64,000 nucleotides of DNA, from the NCBI GenBank assembly GCA_030323885.1, contig CM059186.1, forward strand, positions 169,927,230 through 169,991,229. Reading direction: 5' to 3'. The position numbers and the translations under genes are program-made. Source of the DNA: Branchipolynoe longqiensis (Eukaryota; Annelida; Polychaeta; Phyllodocida; Polynoidae). Positions 20,639 through 30,529 of the stretch are shown piece by piece. Position 1 is the first letter of the stretch, and each line of letters starts with the position of its first letter. Below the pieces are notes generated by a model. The model worked only from the letters and a program-made list of their open reading frames with translations. It was not told where the DNA came from and did not search any database.

Positions 20639-21596
20639 ATATGGGTCGTTCTCAGAAGTTGTGTACCAATAGTGTGACATCAGTACCAGAAAATCAAAAT
20701 GCTGCCAAAGTCCTATTAGCAAGTTTCCTCAATGTGTATGTCCTTTTGCATCTGAATAATTGAAAATAAACATATTCTGGCATTTTTAAGTAGGTCAAAT
20801 GATGCTCACACCCAATAAATAGCAGTATAGCATGGAAACCAATCTGACTCCAAAATCAAATATTTTCCACACAAAACGTGACATTTTTAGGACATTTCAC
20901 ATGCCACTTGCTTTATAAACAGTACTAATAATAATTTGAAACCTCATTGCTATGGTTTTGTCTTATTTGTGAATATTAAAGAGAAAAGCAAGAAAATATT
21001 AGCAGAGTAACAGATTAGCAGAGTAACAAAGTGGAAACAACAATTTTACACAAATGTTCGGCTCAAATTTCAATATTTAGGGGCAATTTCAGGATTGATC
21101 TTTTACTATACCATAACTGGGTCCATGCATAGTGTCAAATGGTGAAAATAGTTCCTGTACTATATCTGTACTCAGTGTTTGATACAGAGTTTCATAGTAC
21201 TTGCAAGTGGAAACGAAATGTTACGATGTTAATGACTCCAGAAAATGTTAACTATTTCATAATTTAACTTTTTTTTTTAGAAATAAATGTCTTCAACTTA
21301 ATGAAGACATTGTATATGACCATTTGAAGTGAAATGAGCTGTTGTTCAGAGGTTTTCATTAAGTTTGTGACACTTTATTTTCAATGCTCTTGACAATGTC
21401 ACAAATTAGTGATGTAATTCCCAATAAGATACATAATACACAATATTAACATTTACTTTTGATCTAAACTATCTCCCACATTATTTGGCTAACTGATGAA
21501 ATCTAAATATTGACACTCCAATAAAGGGTTTCTTTGAAATATGCATTTCTAGTAGACTACCTCAAGTGGTACACAGCTTCTGAGAACGACCCATAT
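20639..21596. mobile_element. 958-bp non-autonomous element with 30-bp TIRs
   Basis: 20639-20668 and 21567-21596 are inverted repeats with 29 of 30 bases matching, starting ATATGGGTCGTTCTCAGAAG. The interior is AT-rich with no ORF above about 60 codons. It is sharply bounded and probably fairly young, given the TIR identity. I cannot assign a superfamily. Confidence 0.8.
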
Positions 21597-21599
21597 GTA

Positions 21600-21720
21600 T
21601 ACTACACATTTCATGAGGTGTGTATATACTATATACTATATACTATATAATAACGGTATATATGTATACAATACAATAAATAATATATACATAATATACT
21701 TACTATATGGTCCCAGAGCT
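21600..21720. repeat. AT-rich stretch
   Basis: 'atatactatatactatata' words next to the TIR element; no further structure. Confidence 0.8.
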
Positions 21721-21771
21721 GGTAGACATTTATTTTACCCCGAGAGTGCATATGGTTTGATGATTGTTTCA

Positions 21772-22462
21772 GGCCCTGTCACACTACGACGCTTCTTACC
21801 GGCGTGCCGCCAGCGCGCAAAATATTATCAACGCGTCGAGACCGTTCAACTTTTCGGCGGTTTGGGAGAAAGTTTGGCGTCCGCACAGCGCGTTTATCGT
21901 GCGAGGCCAACGCGTGTCGACGCGTGCGGCAAAAAAATAAAAAAGTTTGGCGCGACGTCCTCATCTGACCTTAGATGTTGGTAGGACATAAAACAACAAA
22001 GCAATCATTTGGCGCAACGTGTGGCAACGTCTGCCTAGCGTGCTTATGACGACCTCGGAACGTCCGGAACGTCTCCGGAACGTCTCCGGAACGTCATGAA
22101 CGTCCCCGGAACGTCCCCGGAACGTCCTTAACGTCCCCGGAACGTCCCCGGAACGTCCCCGGAACGTCAGGAACGTCCCCGGAACGTCCCCAGAACGTCA
22201 GCACCCACACATCGGCGTGCGTTGGGGCGCGTTGAAAGTTTTGTGCATGCACAAAACCTTCGACGCACGCCGACGTGCGGTGACGCGCAGCGACGCGCGG
22301 TGACGTGTGCCAAAATGTACTGACGTGTACCTACGCGCGCGTAACGCGCGCGTAACGCGCGCGTAACGTGCACGTAACGCTTCCCTACGCGTGCCGACGT
22401 TTCGCCTAAAAAGGCAACACGTTGGCACACGTTGGTGAGAAACATCGTAATGTGACAGGGCC
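21772..22462. mobile_element. Cloud-type TIR element, copy C
   Basis: Ends GGCCCTGTCACACTACGACG and, inverted, GGCCCTGTCACATTACGATG. The interior is an 11-bp array of GGAACGTCCCC-type words (22048-22200), a palindromic TTTTGTGCATGCACAAAACC core (22240-22260) and GACGCGCG/GTAACGCGC words on the right. A SINE-A tail fragment lies at 21965-22005. GC-rich, CpG-dense and without coding capacity. Confidence 0.8.
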
Positions 22463-22539
22463 TTAAGATAGAATTTTATGCTTAATTCAAAAATGGCCAT
22501 CTTACAAAAACTGTGTGTCGGATTACTTCACAATTTGAC

Positions 22540-22857
22540 CCGCATGTCCTTCACAATCCTACAGGCGAGCGGGGGTCTTGATATAGGCATAAACCGTCTC
22601 AGAGACCCAGTCCCCCCATGCACCTTTAATTCCTCAATGCTCGCCCCATTGGAACGTGCACCTCCCCACCACCCCCCACAACGGCTCAACGATTGTGATG
22701 ACAGCTGGGTCATATCCAAGCACGCCCTCGCGGTGAAAAACATCAGTGTATCCTGGTTCGTCGAGTAAGGCATGGGCACTGACCCGGCCTCTCCCGGTAT
22801 CCTAAATGCCCCTTCCTCTCCCATGCAGGCACTTGGCAGAAATGATATTCCGTCCAA
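22540..22857 (-). pseudogene. DIRS tyrosine recombinase, C-terminal part, shifted frame
   Basis: A different frame from the N-terminal part, joined by a frameshift near 22850. It includes a stretch similar to the HxFR...GxSxEELKxHG region of DIRS recombinases, near 22600-22680. The expected His appears replaced by Gln, and the catalytic Tyr region is not clearly intact. The protein is almost certainly inactive. Confidence 0.55.
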
Positions 22858-23498
22858 AACACCGCACGCAATTCCGTGTCAGCACACGTCGCAATCGGGA
22901 TCTCTAAGGTTCTCTCACAGAACTGAATCCTCTTGGACCTCCGCATATTCAGCACCATGCCCCGGTCATGAAACTGGAAATCCCCCCTGGTTAACATAGA
23001 CTCTGACAAAGTCACCTGGGACTTCCTCAGGAGGCCCCTGAAAGAGCACAATACTGCTGCCCTCCAAGCCACGTGACCCCTATTGCATGTCAAGCAATCA
23101 AAGATCGACCTCAACCTGTCCTGCAGGATAGGCCTAGCCCTTCCCAGCTCATCCCCTTTCACCAGTCTAATACCCTTTAACGTAGATGATAAGACAAAGT
23201 TAGTGTAATCAATCGAGGGCTCTCCATTAGTCCTAAGAAAGTGGTTCAAGCCACTGATATAATTCTGAATTGACCCATACTTTAAGGTACGAGCTAACCA
23301 GGAGGCATTCAATGCCACCTGCTCTTCTGAACATGGGCAAGGTGATCGTGAATCAAGCTGTAGCTCAACAAACTCTAAATATTTTTTGGTTTGAACCCCC
23401 CTGGCAATCACAGAGTTCTTTGCATAACACTGCGCTTGGAATGCCTTCTGTTCTGTTGCCAGTGTCACCAGCCCTATAAGAGAAGACCGGCTTATCAA
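22743..23498 (-). pseudogene. DIRS tyrosine recombinase, N-terminal and core part
   Basis: A 251-codon frame. The first half looks like the helical SAM-like DNA-binding domain of phage-integrase-type recombinases: 'ASWLARTLKYGSIQNYISGL' with 'LKGIRLVKG' after it. 'LCSFRGLLRKSQVTL' (near 23020-23060) fits the catalytic-domain segment with the first Arg. In such elements this enzyme inserts the circular cDNA. The frame ends early by a shift into another frame. Confidence 0.65.
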
Positions 23499-23599
23499 AG
23501 ACAGATCCGCAGCAAAGCCTATTCCTGAGATCTAACCCTCTGATCCTTTCCCCACTCCTAGGCTCATTTAGGTGGGACAGTGCATCATAGACCCCATTC

Positions 23600-24060
23600 A
23601 CCTCGCTCCTTATATAAATAGACCCAAATACAAAATTATACTATACTGCTAGCCAGGAAAGTCGCCTTAGGTACAATATAATCTCCTTGCTCCTGGAGTG
23701 GCCGGTATTTAAAGCGGCCCGTACCACAGCACTGTCAGTAATAATCAGGACAGTGCTATCCGCCCAACCTGGGGACCATCTCAGGCATCCCGCATACACC
23801 CCCCCCCACATTTCCTGGACATTTATGTGGGCGTCCCACACGTCTGCCATCTACCTCTTGATAATGATGACCTACATATCACTCAATCCTAGTGTTATCC
23901 TGCTCATTGAATGCGCCTACCATCCAATCATCTCTGTGAAACACACCATACCCCCACTTAGAAGCATCACTGTAAGTACTTATCATGGGCGCAAACTTTC
24001 CATGTGTCCTGGCTTAACCCGCAAACAACAGCCAACAGGCTAGATCTTCCCTAATCCCGC
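23600..24060 (-). pseudogene. DIRS RNase H domain
   Basis: On the minus strand 'YSDASKWGYG' (near 23955-23985) is the RNase H DAS motif, and 'VLIITDSAVVRAALNTG' (near 23700-23750) is the TDS motif. Frame breaks lie between them. It follows the RT thumb-like 'TRRELERVGVLLEHC' at about 24160-24200. It would degrade the RNA strand during reverse transcription. Confidence 0.6.
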
Positions 24061-24265
24061 TACTCAAGCGTGCTGGATGGAAAGGTTCTCTCAGGGTTCC
24101 CATTAAGTCATATCTATGCCTGTTGAAAGTCCTGCCTCACGGGATAACCTTGGGGCAGTGCTCCAGAAGAACACCTACTCGCTCCAGCTCCCTTCTAGTC
24201 ACCTTCCTACGGCCCTGCAGCAGATGTAGTACAGTCAATGTCTTGTCTCACTTGTCCTGGGGAGA

Positions 24266-24832
24266 GTTAGCTCTCAATCAATCAATAGTTCCATCCTCTA
24301 GTCAAGGGTTGGATGCAATGGTTCTCCACTTGTCCCGATGTTGTGCTGTTCTGATAGACTGTGAATAATTCAAGCCTGTCCACTGTGAAATATTTGTAAA
24401 CCATGATGTTCTTGGTCTCCCTCTCCCTCTGCTGCCATTCACCTTCCCTTCCAACAATGTACGGTATATTGAACTCTGACGAATGATGTGGCCAAAATAA
24501 ATAAGTTTCTTTGTCTGTATAGTGGCAAACAAGCTTTTCTTATTTTTAATTTTTCTGAGAACTTCTTTGTTGGTGATCTTCTTTGTCCATGATATTTTCA
24601 TCATCCTTCGATAAGTCCACATCTCAAATGCTGCTAAACGTTTGTACATTTTCTTAGAGATTGTCCATGTCTCTGCCCCATACATTAGAGTAGACCACAC
24701 ATAACACTGAAGAATACGCTTCCTTGTTTGTATTAATATCTTACTTGATGTTAACACTCTATACATTTTGGAGAATGTTGTTCGGGCTATTGTTATCCTT
24801 CTTTTAATTTCTTCCTCACATCTCCCATCATT
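24266..24832 (-). pseudogene. LINE copy A: non-LTR RT C-terminal fragment
   Basis: A 154-codon minus-strand frame (24302-24766) ending in the 'RGRGRPRTSW...' tail common in non-LTR retrotransposon polyproteins, preceded by 'LMYGAETWTISKK'. The 3' end is an (ATTG)n-type tail. It is 5' truncated at 24832 and inserted in the DIRS element between RT and RNase H. Nearly identical to the equivalent part of copy B in opposite orientation. Clade not assigned. Confidence 0.8.
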
Positions 24833-24846
24833 TTTTTTTTTTTTTT

Positions 24847-24866
24847 AACACCCTTATATGCCATTT
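24847..24866. repeat. 20-bp filler at the LINE A 5' junction
   Basis: The 20 bases AACACCCTTATATGCCATTT are repeated at 25214-25233, where they belong to the DIRS RT reading frame. At 24847 they sit between the RT and an A/T run at the truncated LINE end, as if copied there during insertion. Confidence 0.6.
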
Positions 24867-25480
24867 AGCTCTAACATCACAGAATTGATATTTATCCCAA
24901 AGAATCTTACCGTAGTATCTACTGGGCTCATCTTCTTAAAGCTTATACAGAACCCTAATCTATGTAAAACATTTATCAATATCCATTGATCTCTCATGGC
25001 GTCTTCCTTATTAAAAAATGTACAGGCTGGACGACAGGCCCATGCAGAGCCGGTTGTCGATAAAGTGTTCATAGTCCCCACCTATGTCCACTCTACCTAG
25101 TAGACCCTACCTGGGCCTGTCATCCGGATGGATTGAAACCGCCCGGTATGCATCTTTCATATCGACAGTGCATAGAAAGTCAATCCATTCCATTACCTCA
25201 GTGACATCATCAACACCCTTATATGCCATTTTTTTTAGCAATGTTATTAGTACAATTAGTAACAGATTCACCGTGAGGTTGACTGCAATCTACTACAGTA
25301 CAGCCCCTGCCATCGTCCTTAGGCACCACAAACACACTGTGAGTGCAAAGTGGCTTAGTGTCCATCCTGGAAATAACCCCACTGTCGAGTTATTCCCTAA
25401 ATTTCTTACATAACAACCCTGATTCCAACACAGGCACACGCTTTTGGAATAGTTGCATCATATGTCAATGGACAGTCAAT
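24854..25480 (-). pseudogene. DIRS reverse transcriptase, frameshifted
   Basis: Minus-strand segments in changing frames: 'VFVVPKDDGRGCTVVDCSQP' (about 25270-25335), 'FLCTVDMKDAYRAVSIHPDD' (about 25115-25190), 'IDNRLCMGLSS' (about 25020-25060) and 'LGFCISFKKMSPV' (about 24915-24955). These fit fingers, palm motif A (D-x-x-AYR), the LP/MGLSS segment and the LGF...K segment of DIRS RT. At least two frameshifts make it non-functional. Confidence 0.65.
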
Positions 25481-26120
25481 GGAAACCAAAAGCAACTCCC
25501 AAAGTTATGTAAAGACAGTCCTGATGTCCCGTTCCCCCCATGGACGCCTCCGCGAACAATCGGCTTCAGCTGAGCCCGCACTCCTGCCACAAAATGTACA
25601 CATTCACAAGTTCCTCTGACACATGCGTCAGTCACAGAGAAGGCCATAACCTCGCCGTCAATATCCTCCTTAATGCTTACAACGATGCAGGTTCTTGTTC
25701 ATGCAGGTGCCCTCCGGCAGCCTACAGCTTCCACACAACACAATTTCACTCGCTGAGATGGGGGTGTTGGTACTCACTATTTCATCGGTCATCCCCTCAC
25801 CTGTGTCCATATTACCCAGACAATTGCCTCGATTGTGGTTGTCACTCCATACCGCCAGAATTGTACTCGCAACCGTGTCGGTGTGCACTCCCCTCCATGT
25901 GTCCGCCATGGACATGTGATCTGCACTTGCGGTGCCGTTGCACCTGTCATTGACTGCACTGCTGATATACGATCAATCGATCCGATCGTCTCAGTTAACC
26001 AGGTCATGGGATAGCTGGCCTATGACCCAGTTGCGCTGCGCCGCCTTCATTGCATAATCCTGCCTCAGTTGGTTCCGGACTAGGGCCTCTTGATTGGGCG
26101 TGTATGTTCGATGTTGTAGC
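25481..26120 (-). pseudogene. DIRS region between gag zinc knuckle and RT
   Basis: Between the recognised gag and RT blocks, with several short frames on both strands. I recognise no domain. Position suggests linker or the N-terminal part of Pol, broken by indels. Confidence 0.35.
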
Positions 26121-26365
26121 TATCCTGCGATCCGTGGAGCGATAGTCCTTACCTCCACCAAGTCAGTCCTTGCACTTAAACCTCTTATGTGACTTTGCCC
26201 TGCATTTGGAGCAGATGTGCACATAACGACACTCCTACTCAGTGCGTGAACAACATGCCCCCCCATTCCACGCATAATATGCTCGGGAAATAGGGTTGCC
26301 CATAGATCTCCATGTCGATCCAGTCTCTTTATTCCCTGTTCTCTTGCCCCTCTGGTTATGCGCAC
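26120..26365 (-). pseudogene. DIRS Gag, zinc-knuckle part
   Basis: In one minus-strand frame around 26180-26240 the pattern Cys-x4-H-x-C-S-K-C...SH...C appears, like the Cys/His knuckle near the C-terminus of DIRS Gag proteins. An in-frame stop precedes it. The upstream Gag part is separated by the LINE B insertion. Confidence 0.45.
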
Positions 26366-27468
26366 CATAGTGTTTATGCCTGCTTTATTGACTATGAGAA
26401 GGCCTTCGACCAAGTCAATCATGAACTGTTAATCAAATGTTTACAAGATATTGGTGTCAATGGCAAAGACATTAAACTAATTGTGAACTTATATTGGACA
26501 CAACGTCCATTTATAAAAATGGAGCAGGGCCTATCGGATGAAGTTGTGATTAAACGAGGAGTTCGACAGGGGTGTGTATTGTCACCATGTCTATTTAACC
26601 TGTACACAGAGATGATTTTCAGACACATTGAAGATTGCAAGGGAGTGACAATAGGTGGCATGAACGTCAACAATCTTAGATATGCCGATGACAGTGTAAT
26701 ACTAGCAGACAGTGAGAAAAACCTACAAGATATAGTGAATAGAATCAATAAAGCTGGAATACTATTCAACATGAAGATGAATGCCAGGAAGACCAAAACA
26801 ATGGTTATAAGTGAAAAGACAGATAAACCAAATGTCAATATAACCATAGATGGCACAAACATAGAACAAGTATCCGAATTCATATATCTCGGACAAAAGA
26901 TTACAAATGATGGGAGATGTGAGGAAGAAATTAAAAGAAGGATAACAATAGCCCGAACAACATTTTCCAAAATGTATAGAGTGTTAGCATCAAGTAAGAT
27001 ATTAATACAAACAAGGAAGCGCATTCTTCAGTGTTATGTGTGGTCTACTCTAATGTATGGGGCAGAGACATGGACAATCTCTAAGAAAATGTACAAACGT
27101 TTAGCAGCATTTGAGATGTGGACTTATCGAAGGATGATGAAAATATCATGGACAAAGAAGATCACCAACAAAGAAGTTCTCAGAAAAATTAAAAATAAGA
27201 AAAGCTTGTTTGCCACTATACAGACAAAGAAACTTATTTAATTTGGCCACATCATTCATCAGAGTTCAATATACCGTACATTGTTGGAAGGGAAGGTGAA
27301 TGGCAGCAGAGGGAGAGGGAGACCAAGAACATCATGGTTTACAAATATTTCACAGTGGACAGGCTTGAATTATTCACAGTCTATCAGAACAGCACACCAT
27401 CGGGACAAGTGGAGAACCATTGCATCCAACCCTCGACTAGAGGACGGAACTATTGATTGATTGAGTGT
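26366..27468 (+). pseudogene. LINE copy B: 5'-truncated non-LTR RT
   Basis: The plus-strand frame 26312-27241 contains 'ACFIDYEKAFD' (palm motif A), 'GVRQGCVLSPCLFNLY' and 'YADD' (26680-26691), all diagnostic of a non-LTR reverse transcriptase. It then carries the same C-terminal region as LINE A. A TAA at 27239-27241, where copy A has TAT, truncates it about 70 codons early. The tail is (ATTG)n. The endonuclease and 5' half are missing. Its first codons (26312-26365) are DIRS sequence. Confidence 0.85.
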
Positions 27469-28196
27469 AGCATGCTTTCCTCGTCATTCTTTTTGGTAAA
27501 GGCCGCACAACCACTCAACTATGCATTTATCCTTACCGATTGAGCATAATCAACACACATGAAGTCTTTATTGTAATCATCTCACACATGGCAACTCATA
27601 ATGTGGATGTACCCGATGAAGGGATGGAAGTCTGCCATTGTAAGATCTTGCAAGTCCAGGCACCAGAGTGTTGACGCAGCCACTAGTTCATGAATATTTA
27701 GTTTCCTGACATCCTTCCCATCCAACGTGCACCTCTTAAGGGACCACTTACTGCATCTCCGTCATGAGGCACTGCTGTCGCTCCTCGATCTGCGGTGTGA
27801 CGTTGTATCATCCCTCGATCTTCTGTGCGATCCTCCTAAATCCGAGTACCCAGATGTCGGAGCTTCCTGCCACGATCTCAACGGCTGTGGCTGTTCATCC
27901 ATTTTGGTTGGAACAGTCATGCGTTCCCTTCTGCCATGTTGGATTACATAGGCCCTCCGAATTTGGGCCTCCCACTCCTCCCTTAGGTTTAATAGTCGCT
28001 CCTCTATGTTCTCTAGTTTCAGAGGCCTCTCCAGACTATCGATCTCCTCTTGTGCTCGTCTCTCCTTCTCGCTGATCGACAGTTCCGCCATCGCGGATGT
28101 CGCATCACCTGTGCTATCCAAATCCTTCGCCATCCTCACCGCTGTACTCCTAGTCGTCCTCCCTGTATGTGACTTATTCACCTCCTTATTAATCAC
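27469..28196 (-). pseudogene. DIRS Gag-like N-terminal ORF
   Basis: The 144-codon minus-strand frame 27762-28196 is rich in charged residues, with a likely coiled coil ('EKERRAQEEIDSLERPLKLENIEERLLNLREEW', given here in part) and an Arg/Ser-rich end ('SHRRSR' twice). These are typical of Gag-like proteins. Position upstream of the zinc knuckle and RT on the same strand supports this. 27469-27761 is probably the continuation, broken. Confidence 0.5.
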
Positions 28197-28440
28197 ACAA
28201 GTCTCCTTATCTCATTGGTCGTGCTTTTCACCGCAATCGGTGAAATAGACCAACTCTCCCTCCACCAAGATCCGAGCTCTAGAATGCTCGATCCGACGAG
28301 TTTGAAATCTCCCCATACCAACAATGAACAAATATGGCGGACCGGCTGCCGAACCCACCGTTTTGGCACCACCTAGGGCAGTCCCGGGCTCGCAGGCATC
28401 GGCCATTGATTGGACAATATTGAGATATCCCTATTGAGCC
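28197..28440 (-). other. Presumed DIRS 5' untranslated or terminal region
   Basis: Non-coding sequence upstream of the Gag-like ORF. No complementary terminal repeat could be matched by eye to the other end, so this is inferred from position only. Confidence 0.3.
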
Positions 28441-28574
28441 CAATGCCCCCTAATAAATTATTAATCGATTGCAAATAAATTAATGATTAGAACCATATAA
28501 TTCCAGCATTTATATACGCATAATATATTATACTCCTTATATACAAACCTCCAATAGCCCATGTTTACGTTTTG

Positions 28575-28598
28575 TGCTGGGGGGGGGGGGGGGGGGTA
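28575..28598. repeat. Poly-G tract
   Basis: An uninterrupted run of about 20 G; the length is likely uncertain. Confidence 0.9.
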
Positions 28599-28659
28599 AA
28601 CAAAAATGTGTATACCTAGATATACCCATAAATACCTATGCATGCCTAGATTTACTAAT

Positions 28660-28860
28660 ACGTAATAGATGCATATGTGTATACCTCAATATATTTATCT
28701 ATATATATAGCTATATATATAATTTATATATATATCTATAAATACATAAACGGTTATATAGTATACATATCTATGCTAACCTATTTATACCTATATACAA
28801 TTATATATGCCTATATCATATATGTACGTATGTACACACATAATAGACACCATCGACATC
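28660..28860. repeat. AT-rich block
   Basis: 'tatatatagctatatatata' and 'acctatatac' words; no further structure. Confidence 0.8.
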
Positions 28861-28921
28861 AATCTACACACAATAGAACCTTTGGTCTGTGGCACGCAAG
28901 CTGCTGGCCTCATGTCAATTT

Positions 28922-29262
28922 GTTTGATTGTTGTTGTTTTGCATCCTAGCAACATCTAATGTCATAGCAGGACAGCTACCAACTTGTGACTGCATACCCA
29001 TGCCGACTTTATAGTGCTGCCCCACTGGGAAATCAGGCCGCCGGCACCATGACCCTATATCCCACTCAGTCACATTATCCTGACACTGAGCTAACCAGTC
29101 GTTGCCCACTCCTATTATAATATTAATGCTGAGTGCCAGGCTAGGAAGCGACAAGTGTCAATTTTAAAGTCATTGGTTTGACTCGACCGGGAACGGAACT
29201 CCCGACCGACCTTACGCGCGCGAGGCCCGCGCTGTGACCATTAGGGCACGGCGTCCGGTGTG
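28922..29262 (-). repeat. SINE-A, full length
   Basis: Minus strand: head at the right (CCGGACGCCGTGCCCTAATGG box A region near 29245, box B around 29190), body, then the tail 'ctaggatgcaaaacaacaac' at 28930-28950. Confidence 0.85.
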
Positions 29263-29330
29263 TCAATTTGCGGATTGTAGTTGGCCTTCTGTCAGCTCGC
29301 CGTTTATCGCTCACAGTCCGCCGTGGGGTC

Positions 29331-29950
29331 TGTTTGTTTTTGGGGAGTTTTCAGTCGCATTGGCGCACTGAAGGCTGCAAATCTGCAGCACTGTATGGGC
29401 ACCGCTTTCAGCGGTCCCATGTGGTCGGGAGTTGACTTCCGATGGATAGTGGTCAGAGAATTGCCCAACCACAGTCCTCACTTATAAAATAGGTACCTGT
29501 TGCTGCTCGGCGCTTGGCGTTATGAGATCAGGACAGGGACTGGGTGCACAGTCTCAGGATAATGTGACTGTGTGGTACATCAGGTCATGGTGCCGGTGGC
29601 CTGATTTCCCAGTGGGGCAGCAGTATAAAGTCGCCATGAGTGCGCACTGTCACAAGTCGATGCACATCCTGGTATGGCCTAGGGTCTTACTGGGGTGTAA
29701 AACTGCACCAACAACCCAGCCTCCCCCGGCCCTCTCAGAAGACTGTAGTTGGGCTCCGTAGGCTGCTTTTTTCCTTTCGCCCCCCCCCTACCCCCGTCCC
29801 CCCTACGCCCCCCTTAATTCATCTGATCACTACCCATCGGAAGCCAACTCCCAACCACATGGGACTGCTTTCAGCAGTGCCCATTCAGTGCTGCAGATTT
29901 GCAGCTTTCAGCGCACCAATGCGACAGAAAACTCCCCAAAAACAAATATA
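29331..29950. mobile_element. Inverted repeat pair (130-bp arms) with nested SINE-A
   Basis: 29331-29462 ('tttgtttttggggagttttc', 'ctgcaaatctgcagcactg', 'tcccatgtggtcgggagttg') is the reverse complement of 29818-29950 with about 90% match. Between the arms lies a plus-strand SINE-A body and tail (29510-29715). Probably a fold-back element with a later SINE insertion. Confidence 0.75.
29510..29715 (+). repeat. SINE-A body and tail
   Basis: From 'cagggactgggtgcacagtctc' to 'gggtgtaaaactgcacc'. It is rather diverged ('atggcctagggtcttactgg') and its head is absent. Confidence 0.8.
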
Positions 29951-29977
29951 TCGGCGCGATGGCCGGTGCCGACTGAC

Positions 29978-30426
29978 CCGGTGTGGCGGTTTCAGCTCGT
30001 TCCCGTGCTCAGCCGTGTCCCTCGCTTCTGCGCATGCGTCAGAATCTAATAAACATGGCCGTAATCGATTAACACTACCCGGGCGACTCGGGTCATCCGA
30101 ATTTCAAATAGAACACGGCGAGTGGAGTCGACAAATACATATGCCGTGTGCAAAAAAGAATAACTTAGATTAATGAAATGGAAATATAGCTAAACTAGGC
30201 CATCATAAAATACTTTAAATCCTATTTTGAGGTACTTTTATCGGTTATTAAAAAAAAAAGAAAAAATTGTCCACCCGAGCGTATTCGATTATTCGACCCG
30301 AGTTTGTAGGATGTGCGCATGCGCCAATAAGTGGCTCGGGTGACCTGAGTTGATGCGAAATCCGCGCATGCGCAGAAGCAACGGGACACGGCTGAGCACG
30401 GGAACGAGCTGAAACTGCCACACCGG
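29978..30426. mobile_element. MITE-G, 449 bp with 60-bp TIRs
   Basis: 29978-30038 and 30364-30426 are inverted over about 60 bases: CCGGTGTGGCGGTTTCAGCT, CGTGCTCAGCCGTGTCC and 'cttctgcgcatgcg'. The interior carries weaker inverted words around 'gactcgggtcatccga'. No ORF. A second member with the same ends is at 49844-50348. Confidence 0.8.
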
Positions 30427-30529
30427 CCTACACGGGAGCCTCGTTCTGACCCACCACGTCACGTGGTACCCAGTGCTGCTGGTCAGCGCCATGTAGAGGC
30501 TGCGGGAGGGAGCACCCAGCAGGTAGTGC

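Larger units (their letters stand above)
22530..28440 (-). mobile_element. Decayed DIRS-like (tyrosine recombinase) retrotransposon
   Basis: On the minus strand the order is gag-like ORF, zinc-knuckle region, reverse transcriptase, RNase H, tyrosine recombinase. This order is characteristic of DIRS-type elements. Frameshifts and stops occur in RT, RNase H and YR. Two LINE fragments (26366-27468 plus strand, 24266-24832 minus strand) interrupt it. I could not locate the DIRS terminal and internal complementary repeats with confidence, so the outer limits are approximate. Confidence 0.75.

Noticed and set aside
22048..22200. Second CRISPR-like or origin-iteron-like array (11-bp units)
   Set aside because: Unit too short, no spacers, and it lies inside a TIR element.
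26680..26691. Bacterial retron or diversity-generating RT
   Set aside because: YADD, the GVRQGCVLSP segment and the RGRGRPRTSW-type tail fit non-LTR retrotransposons, and the setting is eukaryotic.
27727..28248. Plus-strand frames opposite the Gag-like ORF
   Set aside because: Shadows of the minus-strand DIRS Gag frame, whose charged coiled-coil character is the more convincing.
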